Positions 1-11,470 of a stretch of DNA of 64,000 nucleotides are shown one piece after another (within the stretch, counting starts at the first letter, position 1; each line of letters begins with the position of its first letter). The notes beneath the pieces are model-generated. The model saw only the letters and a program-made list of their open reading frames with translations, searched no databases and was not told the origin of the DNA. Source of the stretch: Apricaphanius iberus (taxonomy: Eukaryota; Chordata; Actinopteri; Cyprinodontiformes; Aphaniidae). The translations under genes were made by a program, and so were the position numbers. The stretch is taken from assembly GCA_028564705.1 (NCBI GenBank), contig JAPXFQ010002640.1:1-64000 (forward strand), written 5' to 3'.

Positions 1-580
1 CCTCCACCTAGTCTGGGTCACAGATGACTGCTTAACGTGTCTTCACTAGTACAAGGAAAGTAGAGCATTTGGCCCCAGTCCTAAACTCTTTACACTGATT
101 CCCTGAAGCTCAAAAAATAAACTTTAAAATACTTTTACCTGTTTATAAATCACTGAATGGCACCCCCAGACCACTTAAGTCCTCCCTAGGTAATTCCAAT
201 CCACTCAGCATCCCCAGAATCAGAACCAAACAGCGGAAATTAGCTTACAGTTTCTATGCTCCTCTTATCTGGTACAAACCATCAGACCACTGCAAAGCTG
301 CAGAAACCGAAGGTTTTTATATATTTATTTATTTATTTTTTATTTTTTTATCAAAGCCCATCTGTTTAGAGATGCCTTTGATCAGTGATTAATGATACTT
401 GGAATGTCAAAACACTACAATGTTTTGATGTTGTCAATATGTTGTCAATATTGTGTTTTCTCTTTCAAATTTTTTTTTGGGGGGGCGGGGGTTTGTTGCT
501 ATTATTTTTGGCCTAATCATGTAAGCCACCTTGTTGCTCAAAGTATGCTTTACAAATAAAGTTGCCTTACCTTGTCTTGC
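1..580 (+). mobile_element. L2-clade LINE, 3' end fragment (decayed)
   Basis: Frame-shifted, stop-containing remains of the C-terminal part of a LINE reverse-transcriptase polyprotein. Around 90-310 the plus strand reads pieces such as INFKILLPVYKSLNG, then IPRIRTKQRKLAYSFYAPLIW, the usual end of L2/CR1-type fish LINEs. An in-frame TGA replaces the tryptophan expected after SLH. The coding part is followed by an AT-rich tail and a 3' end near 525-580 reading roughly CTTTACAAATAAAGTTGCC plus short CCTTR repeats, the usual 3' terminus. The 5' part lies outside the window or is lost. Non-functional. Confidence 0.8.
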
Positions 581-1501
581 TTAACTGACAGGAAAAGTTT
601 ATTTTATCTTGCTCATGTCCATGGCTCAGCCCTGTCCTCGAAGTTTGATTTACAGCTGCCTGAACGTTCCTCACCTGATCCATGGCTTACAAACCATCCT
701 ATAGTAGCCCTGTTGATACTGCTCAGACCTATTCAAAACTATTAGCGATTAAAGAATACATTCCTAACAAAGTTAACTGTCGAAGAAACGAAAGAAAACA
801 ATTTGAACTCACAGTTTCTGACTTTAAGGTCCAATAAATGACTGCATTATATTGTTAAGCTGCACACTTAAAGGTTGTATGTATATGGAACACTTTTTTA
901 AAAATGCTACATTTAAAAAAAATATGCATCCATGGGCTTTTAGAGGGATGCAGAATGAAAGTACAACATGTCTTTAAAAAATTATATTTGAATAAAAATG
1001 TAAATTTATAACAGGCACTACAATGACTTTATGTTTTCATCTACAAGCCAGTAGCGGCCGCGGGTTGGGGGTTGACAGATATGGCCTTTATGATCCAACT
1101 AAATGCTCGGTGCAGCTCGGCTGGTACTTACAATATCGGGAGATATTGTTATCTGTTTCAGGAGATGAGTGACCGCAGAAGAACAGAAACTAGAGCAGTT
1201 TTTGGTGAAGCCTCCAACAGATGGACCCAAATAAAACATTTCATCAAACGTGTGGAAACAGCTAATTTCTTCCTAGATCAGTAAGCTAACTCACTTGCTA
1301 ATTTTGCTAACGTTAGCTGTCATTTAAACAGCTCTAAAATACATTCCTCACTGGACACAGTTCAAGTTGGTCACTGGGCGTACCAGCAGTTAACCAGGCA
1401 ACCAAACAGCTGGAATGATGTTTTTCTTGTTGTGACTACCTACATAAACTAAATGTCGCTATAAAGTTCATGTTTCATATCCAATCTTTCAGTTTAGACT
1501 G
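581..1501. other. No recognised gene; one short ORF at 1081-1284
   Basis: AT-rich sequence with no recognised gene. A short open frame (ATG at 1081, about 67 residues) contains RAVFGEASNRWTQIKHF and ends LDQ. It resembles small proteins encoded by fish DNA transposons, but I cannot name the family. GCTAACGTTAGC-like motifs follow it. I treat it as repeat-derived, not as a host gene. Confidence 0.3.
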
Positions 1502-1504
1502 TTA

Positions 1505-1916
1505 TGCTGCGTTCACACTGCCCCAAACACCAGCGTCAGTTGCGGCATGATTGCATGTAAAGTCTAAAGTCGAGTATGTCGGAAGTCCGTCAGAGTCTCT
1601 GCGGTGCGTTGTGTGCGTTGGCTCCATCAACTCTTCTAGCATTACTTGCATTGCAAGCAGCAACGTAGCAAAGGCAAGAAATGCAGAAGTTTAGCTAGCT
1701 GTCATTTTGACGGATTTGAGGCACTTCACGCAGTGCGTCAACCAATCAGAGCGTCTCACTCTAGTGATGTCACCATACACGTATCTTGAATGAAACATTT
1801 TCAACAAACGCAGATTTCAAAAATCAGAAATAACACTTACCGAACTCAGATGGACAGGCGCTCCTAATAAGCCTAAGGTGCCTGACGCAGACAAACTGTG
1901 CGGTGTGAATGCAGCA
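1505..1916. mobile_element. PIF/Harbinger-type MITE with TTA target duplication
   Basis: A 412-bp element with imperfect terminal inverted repeats: TGCTGCGTTCACACTG at the left and GGTGTGAATGCAGCA at the right. It is flanked on both sides by TTA (1502-1504 and 1917-1919). A three-base TTA duplication is the mark of PIF/Harbinger insertion. The inside has no transposase, so the element is non-autonomous. This family with GCTGCGTTCACAC ends is abundant in fish. Confidence 0.75.
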
Positions 1917-2420
1917 TTAGAGTTATAATAACGCTACTTTTCTTCTCTTCTACTCTCCATTTGTATTTTTTTGTTATTTTAACCGTTAAATTTGTTTTTT
2001 CCCAGTATTGTTTTTCTTAATAGAAGCTAGGGATGGTCTGGCATCCTGCTGGGCTGGAGCACCTTGTTGGATAGGGATGTCGACTGGGATGAAGTTCCAA
2101 GTAACTGTTTGTCCACCATGCCCTGTAATAATTTTTTTACTTTCTTCAATGAAATTATTTTATTCTTTTGTTCAGTTTGTGTTTCTGCTTTGTCTTCACA
2201 AACTTCCAGATGGTCGTGGCAGATGGCAGCTTGTATTGAGCCAGGTTTGGCTGTAGGTTTCTTCCTTTTAAAGAGGAGTTTTTTTTCTTACCACTGTCAA
2301 TAAATGCTTGCTAAGTATGAGCGATTGCTGAAGGATTGATGCAGTTGGAGTCTGCATCAACGAGGCAAAACTGTTCATCGGTAACTTAATGCAATCTTGC
2401 TGGGACTCCTTGTGTACAAT
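1917..2420. other. No gene seen
   Basis: T-rich sequence. Two overlapping open frames (2008-2303) have no recognisable domain and look like chance ORFs. Confidence 0.4.
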
Positions 2421-2424
2421 ACTT

Positions 2425-2545
2425 AGAAATTGATTGGAATGTATGTATGATTGTATTGAAACAAATTTTCTTGTAAAATGCCATGAGATAACATCTGTTG
2501 TAAATTGGTTCTAGATAAATACATTTAATTTAATAATAATGTCTG
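2425..2545 (+). repeat. LINE/SINE 3' tail fragment
   Basis: Reads CTTGTAAAATGCCATGAGAT followed by ACATCTGTTGTAAATTGG and a TAAATAC-ATTTAA tail. This is a decayed copy of the common fish tail 'gcgccttgagatgacatttgttgtgaattggcgctatataaataa'. Other copies lie near 14590, and in reverse near 22700, 36060 and 38900. Confidence 0.6.
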
Positions 2546-2626
2546 GTAACAAGATACATTGAAATATCATCAGTAATTTTGCTGTAACAGGTGATGAATG
2601 GAACAGGTGCTAAATTAAATTTTAAA

Positions 2627-2658
2627 CTCAACATTTAGAGGATGCTCTAAATGTTGAG
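2627..2658. repeat. Perfect 14-bp hairpin
   Basis: CTCAACATTTAGAG, loop GATG, CTCTAAATGTTGAG: 14 of 14 paired bases with a four-base loop. No gene is nearby, and its origin is unknown. Confidence 0.85.
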
Positions 2659-3115
2659 AATTAGCCGCGTTGTATTTTGAGTGTTTTAAAGGTTTCACAG
2701 CAATAAAAAATGGGTAAGACTGTAAAAGTTCATGAAGTGTAAAAGTTCATAATAAAGCCCAACTGAGGAAATATGTATGAGTGATCATTTTTTGTGTCAG
2801 CACTGAGCATCTGTATCTGTTCGGAGCTCATGCTGAGAGACAAATCGTTTATAATCTTCCCATCAGAGATGCTGGATTCAAATGTCAAGCCTAATTTCCT
2901 CAATCTACAGTGCAGCAGACAAGCTCTGTATAACTAACATAACCAAGAGCAACCTGTCAATCTAAAACAATTCTGTCATTAGTTATTTAAAACATTTCAG
3001 TAAATGGGATGTGACTGATGTATGGCTCGAGGCAGAAATTTAAATAACTGATTTTTATATATAATTAATATAGACTGCAGGGTACAACCAATAAATAACA
3101 TTTTGACTATTGTGT

Positions 3116-4172
3116 CTCTTTTCCATTAGGGTCTGCTCAGCCTGGCCCATATTGGATAAGCACATTTTTAGCGCATTTTCAATTCATTTGTCTGGGCCGA
3201 GCTGACACGTTTTTCGGGCTAAGTCCGAATTTGCGGACCAAGGTGGCCCAACATGACCACCTATGGACTGTTTGGTCCTGTAAAGTGATGTCACTCTCAC
3301 TCCTACCTATGCATCGCCATCTGTTGTGATGGAAAACAACAAATTTTTACCGGACTTTTTGCTACACTGAGCGTGCCAATGTCCTCACTCACCGCCACGT
3401 TCCACATTGGCAATGGACAAGCCAATTCTAGTTTGGGCTAGAGGGTGACACGGGAATCAATTGTTGCTCCAGTCCCATCCTGATCCCCAAAAAATACTCC
3501 CATCACGTCCATGTGACAGCCCCCCAAAAAAAATCCCGTCCCGACCCGGATCCCGTAGATTAGTAATTTACCTCCTATGGCGTTCGCTCCCCCCGCCCCC
3601 TTTAAACCATAGCCAAGCACAGTATCAAAGATCATCTATTCAGCTTTATCCGCCATTTAACCATATCCTGCATTCTCGTTTTCTGCCCACATTATCACGT
3701 CATGAATGAACTCGATTCGTCTGACTACCAAACTATTAAGATACACGCATTTTCAGTCGGATATCATATGCTTACCAGTTTATCCAGGTGGTGTAGCAAC
3801 AACGTAGCAATTTCAGTTTTGGTGCATGCAGTGTAGTAGACCCGGTGGAATTCAACTAAAGACAGCGATCTGTCAGATTGCATTTTGCAGCGGAGTTAAT
3901 AACCACACACATTGGCACCGTATCGCATTGTCATTTTTTAAAGATAATTCCCTGACATCTGACAAGATAAATGTAAAAAAAAAAAAAAAAATCTAATTTC
4001 TGGTTTCCCGTCCGATCCCGTGGATTATTTCCTGTCCCGTCCAAATCACGTTACCAACAGTGAAATTGACTCCTGTCCCGCGGGAATCCTGCAGGAATCT
4101 CGTGACCCGTGGGAATCCCGAAAAATTGTCACCCTCTAGTTTGGGCTGACCTGACCCGAAAGGAAAAGAGGC
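3116..4172. mobile_element. Older hAT-like MITE interrupted by a second MITE
   Basis: The outer ends form imperfect inverted repeats. The left end reads CTCTTTTCCATTAGGGTC. The right end, in reverse complement, reads CTCTTTTCCTTTCGGGTC. The right flank resumes the same GGGCTGACCTGACCCG text after the inner element. Possible flanking duplications match only 5 of 8 bases, so the superfamily call is tentative. A 700-bp hAT MITE sits inside it. Confidence 0.55.
3439..4138. mobile_element. hAT-type MITE, long copy, perfect 8-bp target duplication
   Basis: Termini TAGAGGGTGACA and TGTCACCCTCTA are perfect inverted repeats, flanked by identical 8-bp duplications GTTTGGGC at 3431-3438 and 4139-4146. 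Eight-base duplications and TAGAGG-type ends indicate the hAT superfamily. Subterminal DNA is rich in CCCGT/CGGGA motifs. No transposase frame is visible. A shorter sister copy lies at 35451-35901. The element inserted into an older MITE. Confidence 0.85.
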
Positions 4173-4748
4173 ATATGTGTCATCAAAGTACACCATGAGG
4201 TTTGTTCATTAAAAAAGTCACCAGTGGTGGGCCATCAGGGCAAGCAAAGCTGTGTCTGTTGGCCTAAACATATGAATAAATATTTTAAAATAAAATTATT
4301 CTCTCTGATCCGTTCTCTTTAAGTTATGTCCTATCCACTGGGTTTGCTTACTTCCAGCATTGTACATCATGGTAGAGATTTTAATCCAATCATATTTCAG
4401 CTACCTTGTGTTTTCAGGTTGATTGAAATCTGCCTGAGACCTTAAGAATCCACAGAGCAGGTTGACCTTCACGGTAAAGCCTGAGCAGCGCAACATCTGC
4501 AAAGCGTAATACGCAGCATATATCGTCAATGAGTCTGTCTCCACCTGGCATCAAGTGGCGGGATTTGGAAACATTGTGTCTCCTAACGTTTCACGGCAGG
4601 TTTATTTTTAAACGCTGCATGTTTCTAAACCACGTCAAGCTCTGCACTTTGGATCAGTCCAGACAGGTCATCCGACGGGACTAGTGTACAGCAGCTGGAA
4701 AATTTCAAAATAAAAGACGTGCAGATTTCAGACTCAAAGGGGAAGTTC

Positions 4749-5292
4749 ATGTTTTTTTCAACCTGGACCTTATTTATAACACGCATTACCTACTAACCCA
4801 GACAAGTTTGGAGCTACTTGGAATACTTTGGGAGAAATTTATATCCAGTTATGATTAGCATATACCCATATAATAGGAGTCCTGGGAGCAGGTGAAGTGC
4901 AGCCTCTAAATAAAGCATTTCATTTCAACAATGTTTTATTATAAAGCGTTAGTGCTATTTCTATTGGAGTTTGGAGTGCCTCGGAAGTACTTCTTTGTTG
5001 TCTTCTGGGGTATTTACAGAAAGACTCCTAGTGACTCCAACCTTGTCTGGTGAAATTAAGGAGCTTTGTTGCAAAAAATGCATTATTTAGAGGTAGCACT
5101 TGCTGTGCCCCACACTCCTATTATATGGTTATATATAGAGCTAGAAATTGGAATTTAGTTTTGTACCTTTAGTTATAAGCTGAGCGCAACTGGATATCAA
5201 CTTCTTCCTAAGTACTCCAAGTGGCTTCAAACTTGTCTGGGTGAGTAAGTGAATGTAATGTATGCTATAAATAAGGTCTAGGCCGCAAAAAA
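4749..5292. mobile_element. Long-inverted-repeat (foldback-like) element
   Basis: The left arm (about 4763-4885) and the right arm (about 5115-5285) are imperfect reverse complements of each other over more than 100 bp. Matched blocks include ACCTTATTTATA, CCCAGACAAGTTTG, ATATCCAGTT and CCATATAATAGGAG. The middle carries a third diverged copy of the ACTCCAA..CTTGTCTGG motif near 5035. No coding capacity is seen. The class is unknown. Confidence 0.6.
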
Positions 5293-5324
5293 ATAACTTT
5301 TTTACACGTTTTCGCCCCCCTTCA

Positions 5325-5646
5325 GACATCACCTCTGACAGAGGACCACAGTTTTGTGTCAGAGCTTTGGTCCACCATGTCTGATGGCCTGGGGATCAAG
5401 ATGCACCGCACCACTGCATACAATCCACAGGCTAACGGGTTATGTGAGCGGTTTCACAGGTCATTAAAACCTGCGCTTCATGCTGTTTTAACCGATGGCA
5501 ACTGGATTGACCGTCTCCCGTGGGTTATGCTTGGGTTGCGTTTCGCAGCTAAAGAGGACGTTGGTGCCTCCCCAGCTGAACTGGTTTTAGGCCATCCGGT
5601 ACGTGGTAGCTTCATTCACACCCAGATAAGAGGATGTTTCGATTAA
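5325..5646 (+). pseudogene. Ty3/gypsy retrotransposon integrase fragment
   Basis: The frame opening at 5356 reads SELWSTMSDGLGIKMHRTTA and then NPQANGLCERFHRSLK, WVMLGLR and SPAELVLGHP. This is the central part of a gypsy integrase core, including the glutamate of the ERFHR block. The preceding SDRGPQF block lies in another frame just upstream (about 5330-5352), so one small indel separates them. The rest of pol, gag and the LTRs are absent. This is a dead fragment. Confidence 0.8.
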
Positions 5647-5797
5647 AAAAATGGATAAATTTTTTGGCACGACAATTGAATGTCAAATGGAGTTGAATTA
5701 AAGAGATGATCGAACGTAGCACTTGTGTCGTCCATTTATTCCTCCACACACACCCTTTAAAAAGTATTACTTTAATCAGTAGCTCAATGAACACAAA

Positions 5798-6768
5798 GGG
5801 GCTGATTTATCAAGATTCCTGATTAAAAAATGGTGTGCAGCGCTAAAAATTTGCGTGAGAGGGTTTTCCTTAATTTGCGGGGGATTTACTAAGATTGCAA
5901 GAGCAGTTCTCAACAGGCGCAAGCAGCAGTATTAGACTGAGGAGTTTGCGGCCGGTAATGCAAGCTGCACCACGGCTAGAGAGAGGTCCATAATGCGTCT
6001 TTGGCACAAAAATTAGGCTAAAATGCTGTGAATTCTGTTTTTCATTTGTAAGTAATAAATGTAATTGAGACAGTTTGCATGCACTTCTCTCTGCTGCATG
6101 AACACATCGTATTGCAGGGTTAGACTGATTAAATTAAAACCAAGTTGAATTTAGTTTTTAAAATGTCATATATAATGCCATTTATCATTGTGGTATTGTA
6201 AATGATTGCTACATTTTATTAATTGGATACCACGAAGGTTAACAACTATGTGAGAAAAAAATGAGGATCCACTAGGATCATGTCCACTCAGCGCATCTTC
6301 ACCAGGTGGAGAGACATGTTGAGCACCGTTAGGTATGATGTGTCTTTGGGTGAAAAACAAGTAAATATTTACATAACTATCAGGTTTATGGCCATTAGAG
6401 TGTTAATAACTCTTAGTTTGTATTTTGTGTGAATTACATTTTTTGTTTGTCAATAATAAACTCAGGTTAAATGTGGTAGTGCAAAATTAAGACATGCTTT
6501 TCAGAAGTGCTAAAAATAGACACTAAAATAGCAATATGTTTATGTTTCGTAAATCACACTGCGCCTGGAACGCGTCTTCTTACAGAAATGCCCAGATTGC
6601 ATATTCATCAAGGGCAAAAGCGCTAAATGGATTGCGTGAGTTTTGCTGCGGGTTTAACAGGCGCAATGCGCTCTGCGCCGTGTTGATAGATCAGCCAGAG
6701 CCTGTTTTTGCAATGCTGTGCGGTTGGCGCGGGTTTTAACAAGCGCAAACCGTTGATAAATCAGCCCC
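5798..6768. mobile_element. TIR element with GGGGCTGATTTATCAA ends (Harbinger-like)
   Basis: A 16-bp perfect terminal inverted repeat: GGGGCTGATTTATCAA at 5798-5813 and its reverse complement at 6753-6768. Subterminal regions are rich in GCGCAA/TTGCGC words near both ends (5840-5960 and 6600-6750), which look like transposase binding repeats. I see no transposase and no clear target duplication. The termini resemble PIF/Harbinger families, but the class is an inference. Confidence 0.7.
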
Positions 6769-6794
6769 AATCTTTACTTTTATTTAAATTGGTT

Positions 6795-8240
6795 GAAGCA
6801 AATGAATACACACTGCAACAAAAGCTTCTACATCTAGTATTTTGTATGAGCACCATGAGTTTTTCAGGAAAGATCCAAGGCTTCTAGGCATGGAATGAAC
6901 AAGTTGGCTGCATATTGCAACATCTATCTTTTTCCATTCATCAAGAGTAACCTCTTTTAGAGCCTGGATGCTGGATGGAGAGGGATTCAACTTCAATTTT
7001 GCTTCAGTTTTCCCAACAGGTTTTCGATTGGGTTCAGATCAGGAGACATTCTTGGCCATTCAATCACCTTTATCCTGTTGTTCAGAAATGCAACCGTAGC
7101 TTTGGATGTGTGTTTTTGGATCATTGTCGTGTTGGAAAACTGCATGACGACCATGTGCACGGAGTGATGGCAGCATCTTCTCCTTCGGTATAGAGCAGTA
7201 CATTGCTGAAATCATGATACCATCAATGAAATGCAGCTCCCCAAGGCCCAGCAGCACTCGTGTACCCCCACATAATGACACTGCCACCACCATGTTTCAC
7301 TGTAGACACCATACATTTTTCTTTGAAATCCTCACCTTTACGACGGCATACAGTTTTTATACCATTAGTTCCAAAAACAATGATCTTTGTCTCATCACTC
7401 CAGAGTATAGAGTCGTAGTAATCTTCATCTTTTTCAGTATGGGCCCTAGCAAATTCTAGGCGTGCTTTTTTTGTGCATGGGCTTTAGGAGAGGCTTCCTT
7501 CAAGGATGATACCCATGCATAACATTCCTCTGTAGTGTGTGCTGAATGGTGTCCTGGAAAACGGTCACTCCAGTTTGGCTTTCTACTGGTTTAGCTAACT
7601 GCAGCAAACTTGCAAGTCAATTTTGTTCAACCCTTTTTATCAGAAGATGCTCCGGTTGAGATGTTAACTTCTGTGGACGACCTGGACATCTCTGTAAGAT
7701 GGTTGCACTTCCATCTTTATTAAATTTTTGGATCACTTTTGCTACAGTATTTTGACTGATATATAAAGCTTTGCTGGTCTTCTTGTAGCCCTCACCTTTT
7801 TTGTGTTAAGAAATGATTTCCTTTCTCACATTTTGTGATATTTCTCTTCCATGGTGAGCCATTGCTGACAGCATGAAATGGGAAGGGCTTTTCTTTGTAA
7901 AGTAATGCCCTTTTATTGTCACCTGTCTGCTTGAGACCTCTTAAATGAATCATTTGACTCACCTGTGGTTGACTGCCTGTTAATTAGAAGTTTGTAGTCT
8001 TAAGTGTGGCTTTTCTCCTAGGACTATAATTGGGGTGTACTCATTTTAGCAACATGGGCTTGAATACATTTGTTAGGAAAATAACTTTTGCAAATTAATT
8101 AATCTTGTTTGCAATCAATGGCCCACATTTGTGGGAGTATTTTGTAGTGTAGTATATCAAAGAAAATCTTCATTCTGAAAGGAAACTAAAGGTTTTCTGA
8201 TAAATATAGTGGGGTGTACTTATTTATGCTGAGCATTGTA
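6795..8240 (-). mobile_element. Tc1/mariner element, decayed and left-truncated
   Basis: Minus-strand Tc1 transposase relic. The start MAHHGREISQNVRKE is at 7862, followed by a helix-turn-helix region with many stops and frameshifts. The catalytic-core block [10 protein letters not shown] is near 7120 and the NPIEN glutamate block is near 7030. The right terminal repeat (ends TATTTATGCTGAGCATTGTA at 8240) is present. The matching left terminus is missing, and the body nearly abuts the element ending at 6768. Not functional. Confidence 0.85.
7018..7862 (-). pseudogene. Tc1 transposase pseudogene
   Basis: The open frames are fragments of one degenerate transposase. The longest, 7060-7293, contains VGVxxCWALGSCISL-type text in a shifted frame and [21 protein letters not shown] in the main frame. 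The second aspartate (QHDND) and the glutamate of the DDE triad (NPIEN) can still be seen. Several stops make translation impossible. Confidence 0.8.
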
Positions 8241-9360
8241 TCTGCAATTCGGTTGCAGTTGCAAATATACTTGCCACTCCATTTTCAAGATGGACCTAAG
8301 AAACAGGACAGACACTGCTTTTATCCTTAGCATCCATGCTGATGGAAAAGGACTCACATGTGGACTTGAATAAATCTCCACAACAGAGCCATTGGGGTCT
8401 TTTTGAGAAAAAAAGGAAGGCTAGTTTTTATTTTCAAATTAGCAGGTGACGTGCAAAAAAAATTTTTCAAAACGTTTTTATTTTTATTTTTTGTTAGTAA
8501 TCAATCAATGATGACAAAAAATGCTAAATACTACAAATAAAAAATAATAATTTAGATCTAGTGCTTTATAATGTAAATAATATGGAGCACACAGCTGCCC
8601 CAACATGTTCAATTGCCTTGCATTGTTGTTTCATGTTGTTGCATCTTTTCCAAAACAAATGCAAAAACTGCTTGTTTTACTTTTTGTATTTTCATTGAAC
8701 TGTTAGTTTCCTTATGGACTTGTTGTTGACGCCATGTCTTGTTTTATTTTGATAAAGGTACTAAAACTTTTTTGACTAATATTTAAAATCAGCTTTTATT
8801 TTTTAGATTTGACAGTATCCTTGATCTTAGTTTCTTGCACTTAATTGTGAGTGTGAGCTTAGTGATTTTAAATGCTCCAGATCAGTTGGTCTGTGTTATT
8901 CTGTATTGATTCTCAAGCCATGGTTTTGTATTGATGGTATTATGAGGTGTATTATTTTAGGTTGGACTAAGTAGAATTTGACTGAAGGCCTAGGGGTTTA
9001 ATATACTGCCCACTACTGCACGTCACAGAGCATAGAAAGAATACAAATGAAGCTCAAATATAGGAAAAAGTATTATAAATCGGGTTTATTTTATTCACCT
9101 CGGTTAAGTTAAATAGTTTAGCACTTTCAAAGCACTTAATATAATAAAACGTTACAGCTTATTCAAATAAATTTAACCCAGTCTATATTCATTTTATGTA
9201 AAAATTGTCTCAAATTAATTCAGTATATAGAGTTTGAGAAACAGATGTAGTTACAGTTTAATTTCATACAAAATACAGTATATTTCAACTAGATCTTATT
9301 TATTTATATGTTTTATAATATAAAATTTGCTTGAAATCTACAAAAAAGAAATCAGCAGAT
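8241..9360. other. No gene seen
   Basis: Very AT-rich sequence without long open frames or recognised repeats. Confidence 0.4.
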
Positions 9361-9361
9361 T

Positions 9362-9640
9362 GCAATGAATCTTCACTCCGACAAACCTTCTATTCTGAGT
9401 GAGCATGAGGAAAGGAACAGTGGAAAGCAACAACTCCCCTTCTAAAGGAAGAAACGTCAAGCAAAAGCGCATCTACCTTAATACGCTGGGGGTTCAGAGA
9501 ATAGGAAGGTGAATCACTTGTTTCTATGGGAAAGAAAAAGAAAAGGCACAAAGGTAATGACAGCAATAATTGCAAAAAAAATGCATGAATGGAGTGATGG
9601 GAATATAACAGCTAGAGGAAAACGGTGAGTATGTCATCAA
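9362..9640 (-). repeat. Interspersed repeat, same family as 22690-23290
   Basis: Contains GAGCATGAGGAAAGGAACAG, AACTCCCCTTCTAAAGGAAG and GGGGGTTCAGAGAATAGGAA. These are decayed forms of the copy around 22,855-23,000, ending near a GTATGTCATCAAGCAGTCTA stretch like the one at 23215. Confidence 0.6.
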
Positions 9641-10270
9641 GCAGTCTAAGCCTAAAGTATAACCAAAGTGGCTAAAACAAACCTGGACCACTCTGAGCTT
9701 TGGAAAAAAAACGAAGTTTTAAGATATGATCTAAATAATCTAAAAATGAATGACACACATAACTAATAGCGTTCACTCTGCTTTTATTCTAAAATTAACA
9801 GTAACCCAGTAAAAAGAAACCGGTCCTTTTAATTTTCATCCAAGCTCTCTTGTTTCAATGTAAGGTTTTTTAGACAATATTTTGAATTCTTTTAATTCAA
9901 TTATTACATAATCTAACCCAAATGTGATAAATGCATGCATTATTTATTTTAAAAAAAATTGCATGTCTCTTTGTTATTTTATCCTTGTATTATTGTAAAA
10001 GAAGATGTCCTAGAAAAATACATATTTAAACGAGATTTCCTGTTCAAAAATAGTATCAAGGTTGCCTGAGTAATAGAGGCCAAGTTAATATGAGTGGCTG
10101 GTATGGGATTTTTTTAGGTGTTCTTGTCCAAATTCAGCAACCTTTGTGATGTCTAATCAAAATTTTGGGAGATTAGATTGTTAACATGTGTTTAAAATGT
10201 GTGACATATGTCATACCTGAAGATTCATTAGCTATGTATAAGAGTATCATCAGCATAAAAATTTAAAAAA
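9641..10270. other. No gene seen
   Basis: AT-rich, with no supported coding or repeat call. Confidence 0.4.
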
Positions 10271-10279
10271 AAAATGCAA

Positions 10280-10640
10280 TATACAAAGGAATGCTGCTTC
10301 AACCTGTCATACACTTACTACACTATTATTTACATGGGAAGTGGCAGCCAAATTATTACTGCCATAAATGAAATCATTACGTGGTTGAATGACTCCTGCC
10401 TAACATTAAATTTTGAAAATAAAACGGCTGTGATGTTTGTTTTTTTATAAAAACAAAAGAAAAAAAAAACATCATCATCACTGACAAATAATGATTAAAC
10501 ATGCTCATTGTACCATTTAAAAACAAAAAACTTGATAACAATCACAGAATGGAATAAGCTCCCAACTGAGCTACAATTATGCAAAGATAAAAAAGAATAC
10601 ATACTAAAAACATCACAACAGGAAAAAAGAAAAAACAAAG
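10280..10640 (+). mobile_element. LINE reverse-transcriptase remnant
   Basis: The plus strand reads QIITAINEIITWLNDSCLTL followed by NFENKTAVMFF, matching the post-catalytic region of non-LTR reverse transcriptases (helix with WL...L.LN..KT). About 120 bp later comes NRMEWNKLPTELQLCKDKKE, the usual C-terminal WN.LP motif. Frames are broken, and the YADD box itself is not legible. A different LINE lineage from the L2 copy next to it is likely. Confidence 0.6.
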
Positions 10641-11470
10641 AAACCCAAAATCAAACAAAATTAGATTAGACTCTATTTGTGGAAATAATGTCAGAAGGGT
10701 AAGGGATTGACTACTTTTTCTGCTTTATATAACAATACTTTGAAATAGTAGGAGTTTCATAGTTTAATTTTTCTATGCATAATGTTCCATAACTTGTTTA
10801 AAAAATAAATTAGTTCCGAGTACAAAGCCTTGTCTGGTACAAAGCATATATGCATTTTTTTATTAATGTTCCTTCATGCAAGGTAAAGCAATTTTATTTG
10901 TATAGCACACTTTCAACAAGGTAATTCAAGATGTTTTACATGATTCAATGGTAAAGAAACCAAACATATGATAAAAGCATGGAAAGTATAAACAGCAGTT
11001 AAGAATAAAACAAAAAATATAAAACAGGAAAAGCATCAAAAACATTAGAGAAAGTAAGCAGCAATTAAGCGTCAGAATTGTTTACTTAATGGCAGTTTTA
11101 AACAGATTAGTTTTAAGTTTTGATTTAAAGCAGCTCAGTATTTGAGGAGCTTTGCAGTTGTCGGGACGTTTGTTCCAGATAAGGGTAGCATAGAAACTGA
11201 AAGCTTTTTCTCCTTGTTTGTTCTGATTCTAGGGATGATTAGTAGGTTAAAATTTGAGGATGTGATTAGTCTGAGGGGTCGGTATAATGACAGCAGGTTT
11301 TAGAGCTAAGCCATTTAACGATTTATACACTAGTAGGAGTATTTTGAAGTCTATTCTCTGAGCTACAGGGGCCAGTGTAAGCACTTTAGACCTTATTCAG
11401 GTGACTGAATGACCTTATTATTGCTTTTATGTGGCCTTAGAGTTTCAGGTCTGAGTCCTTTATTAAACAT

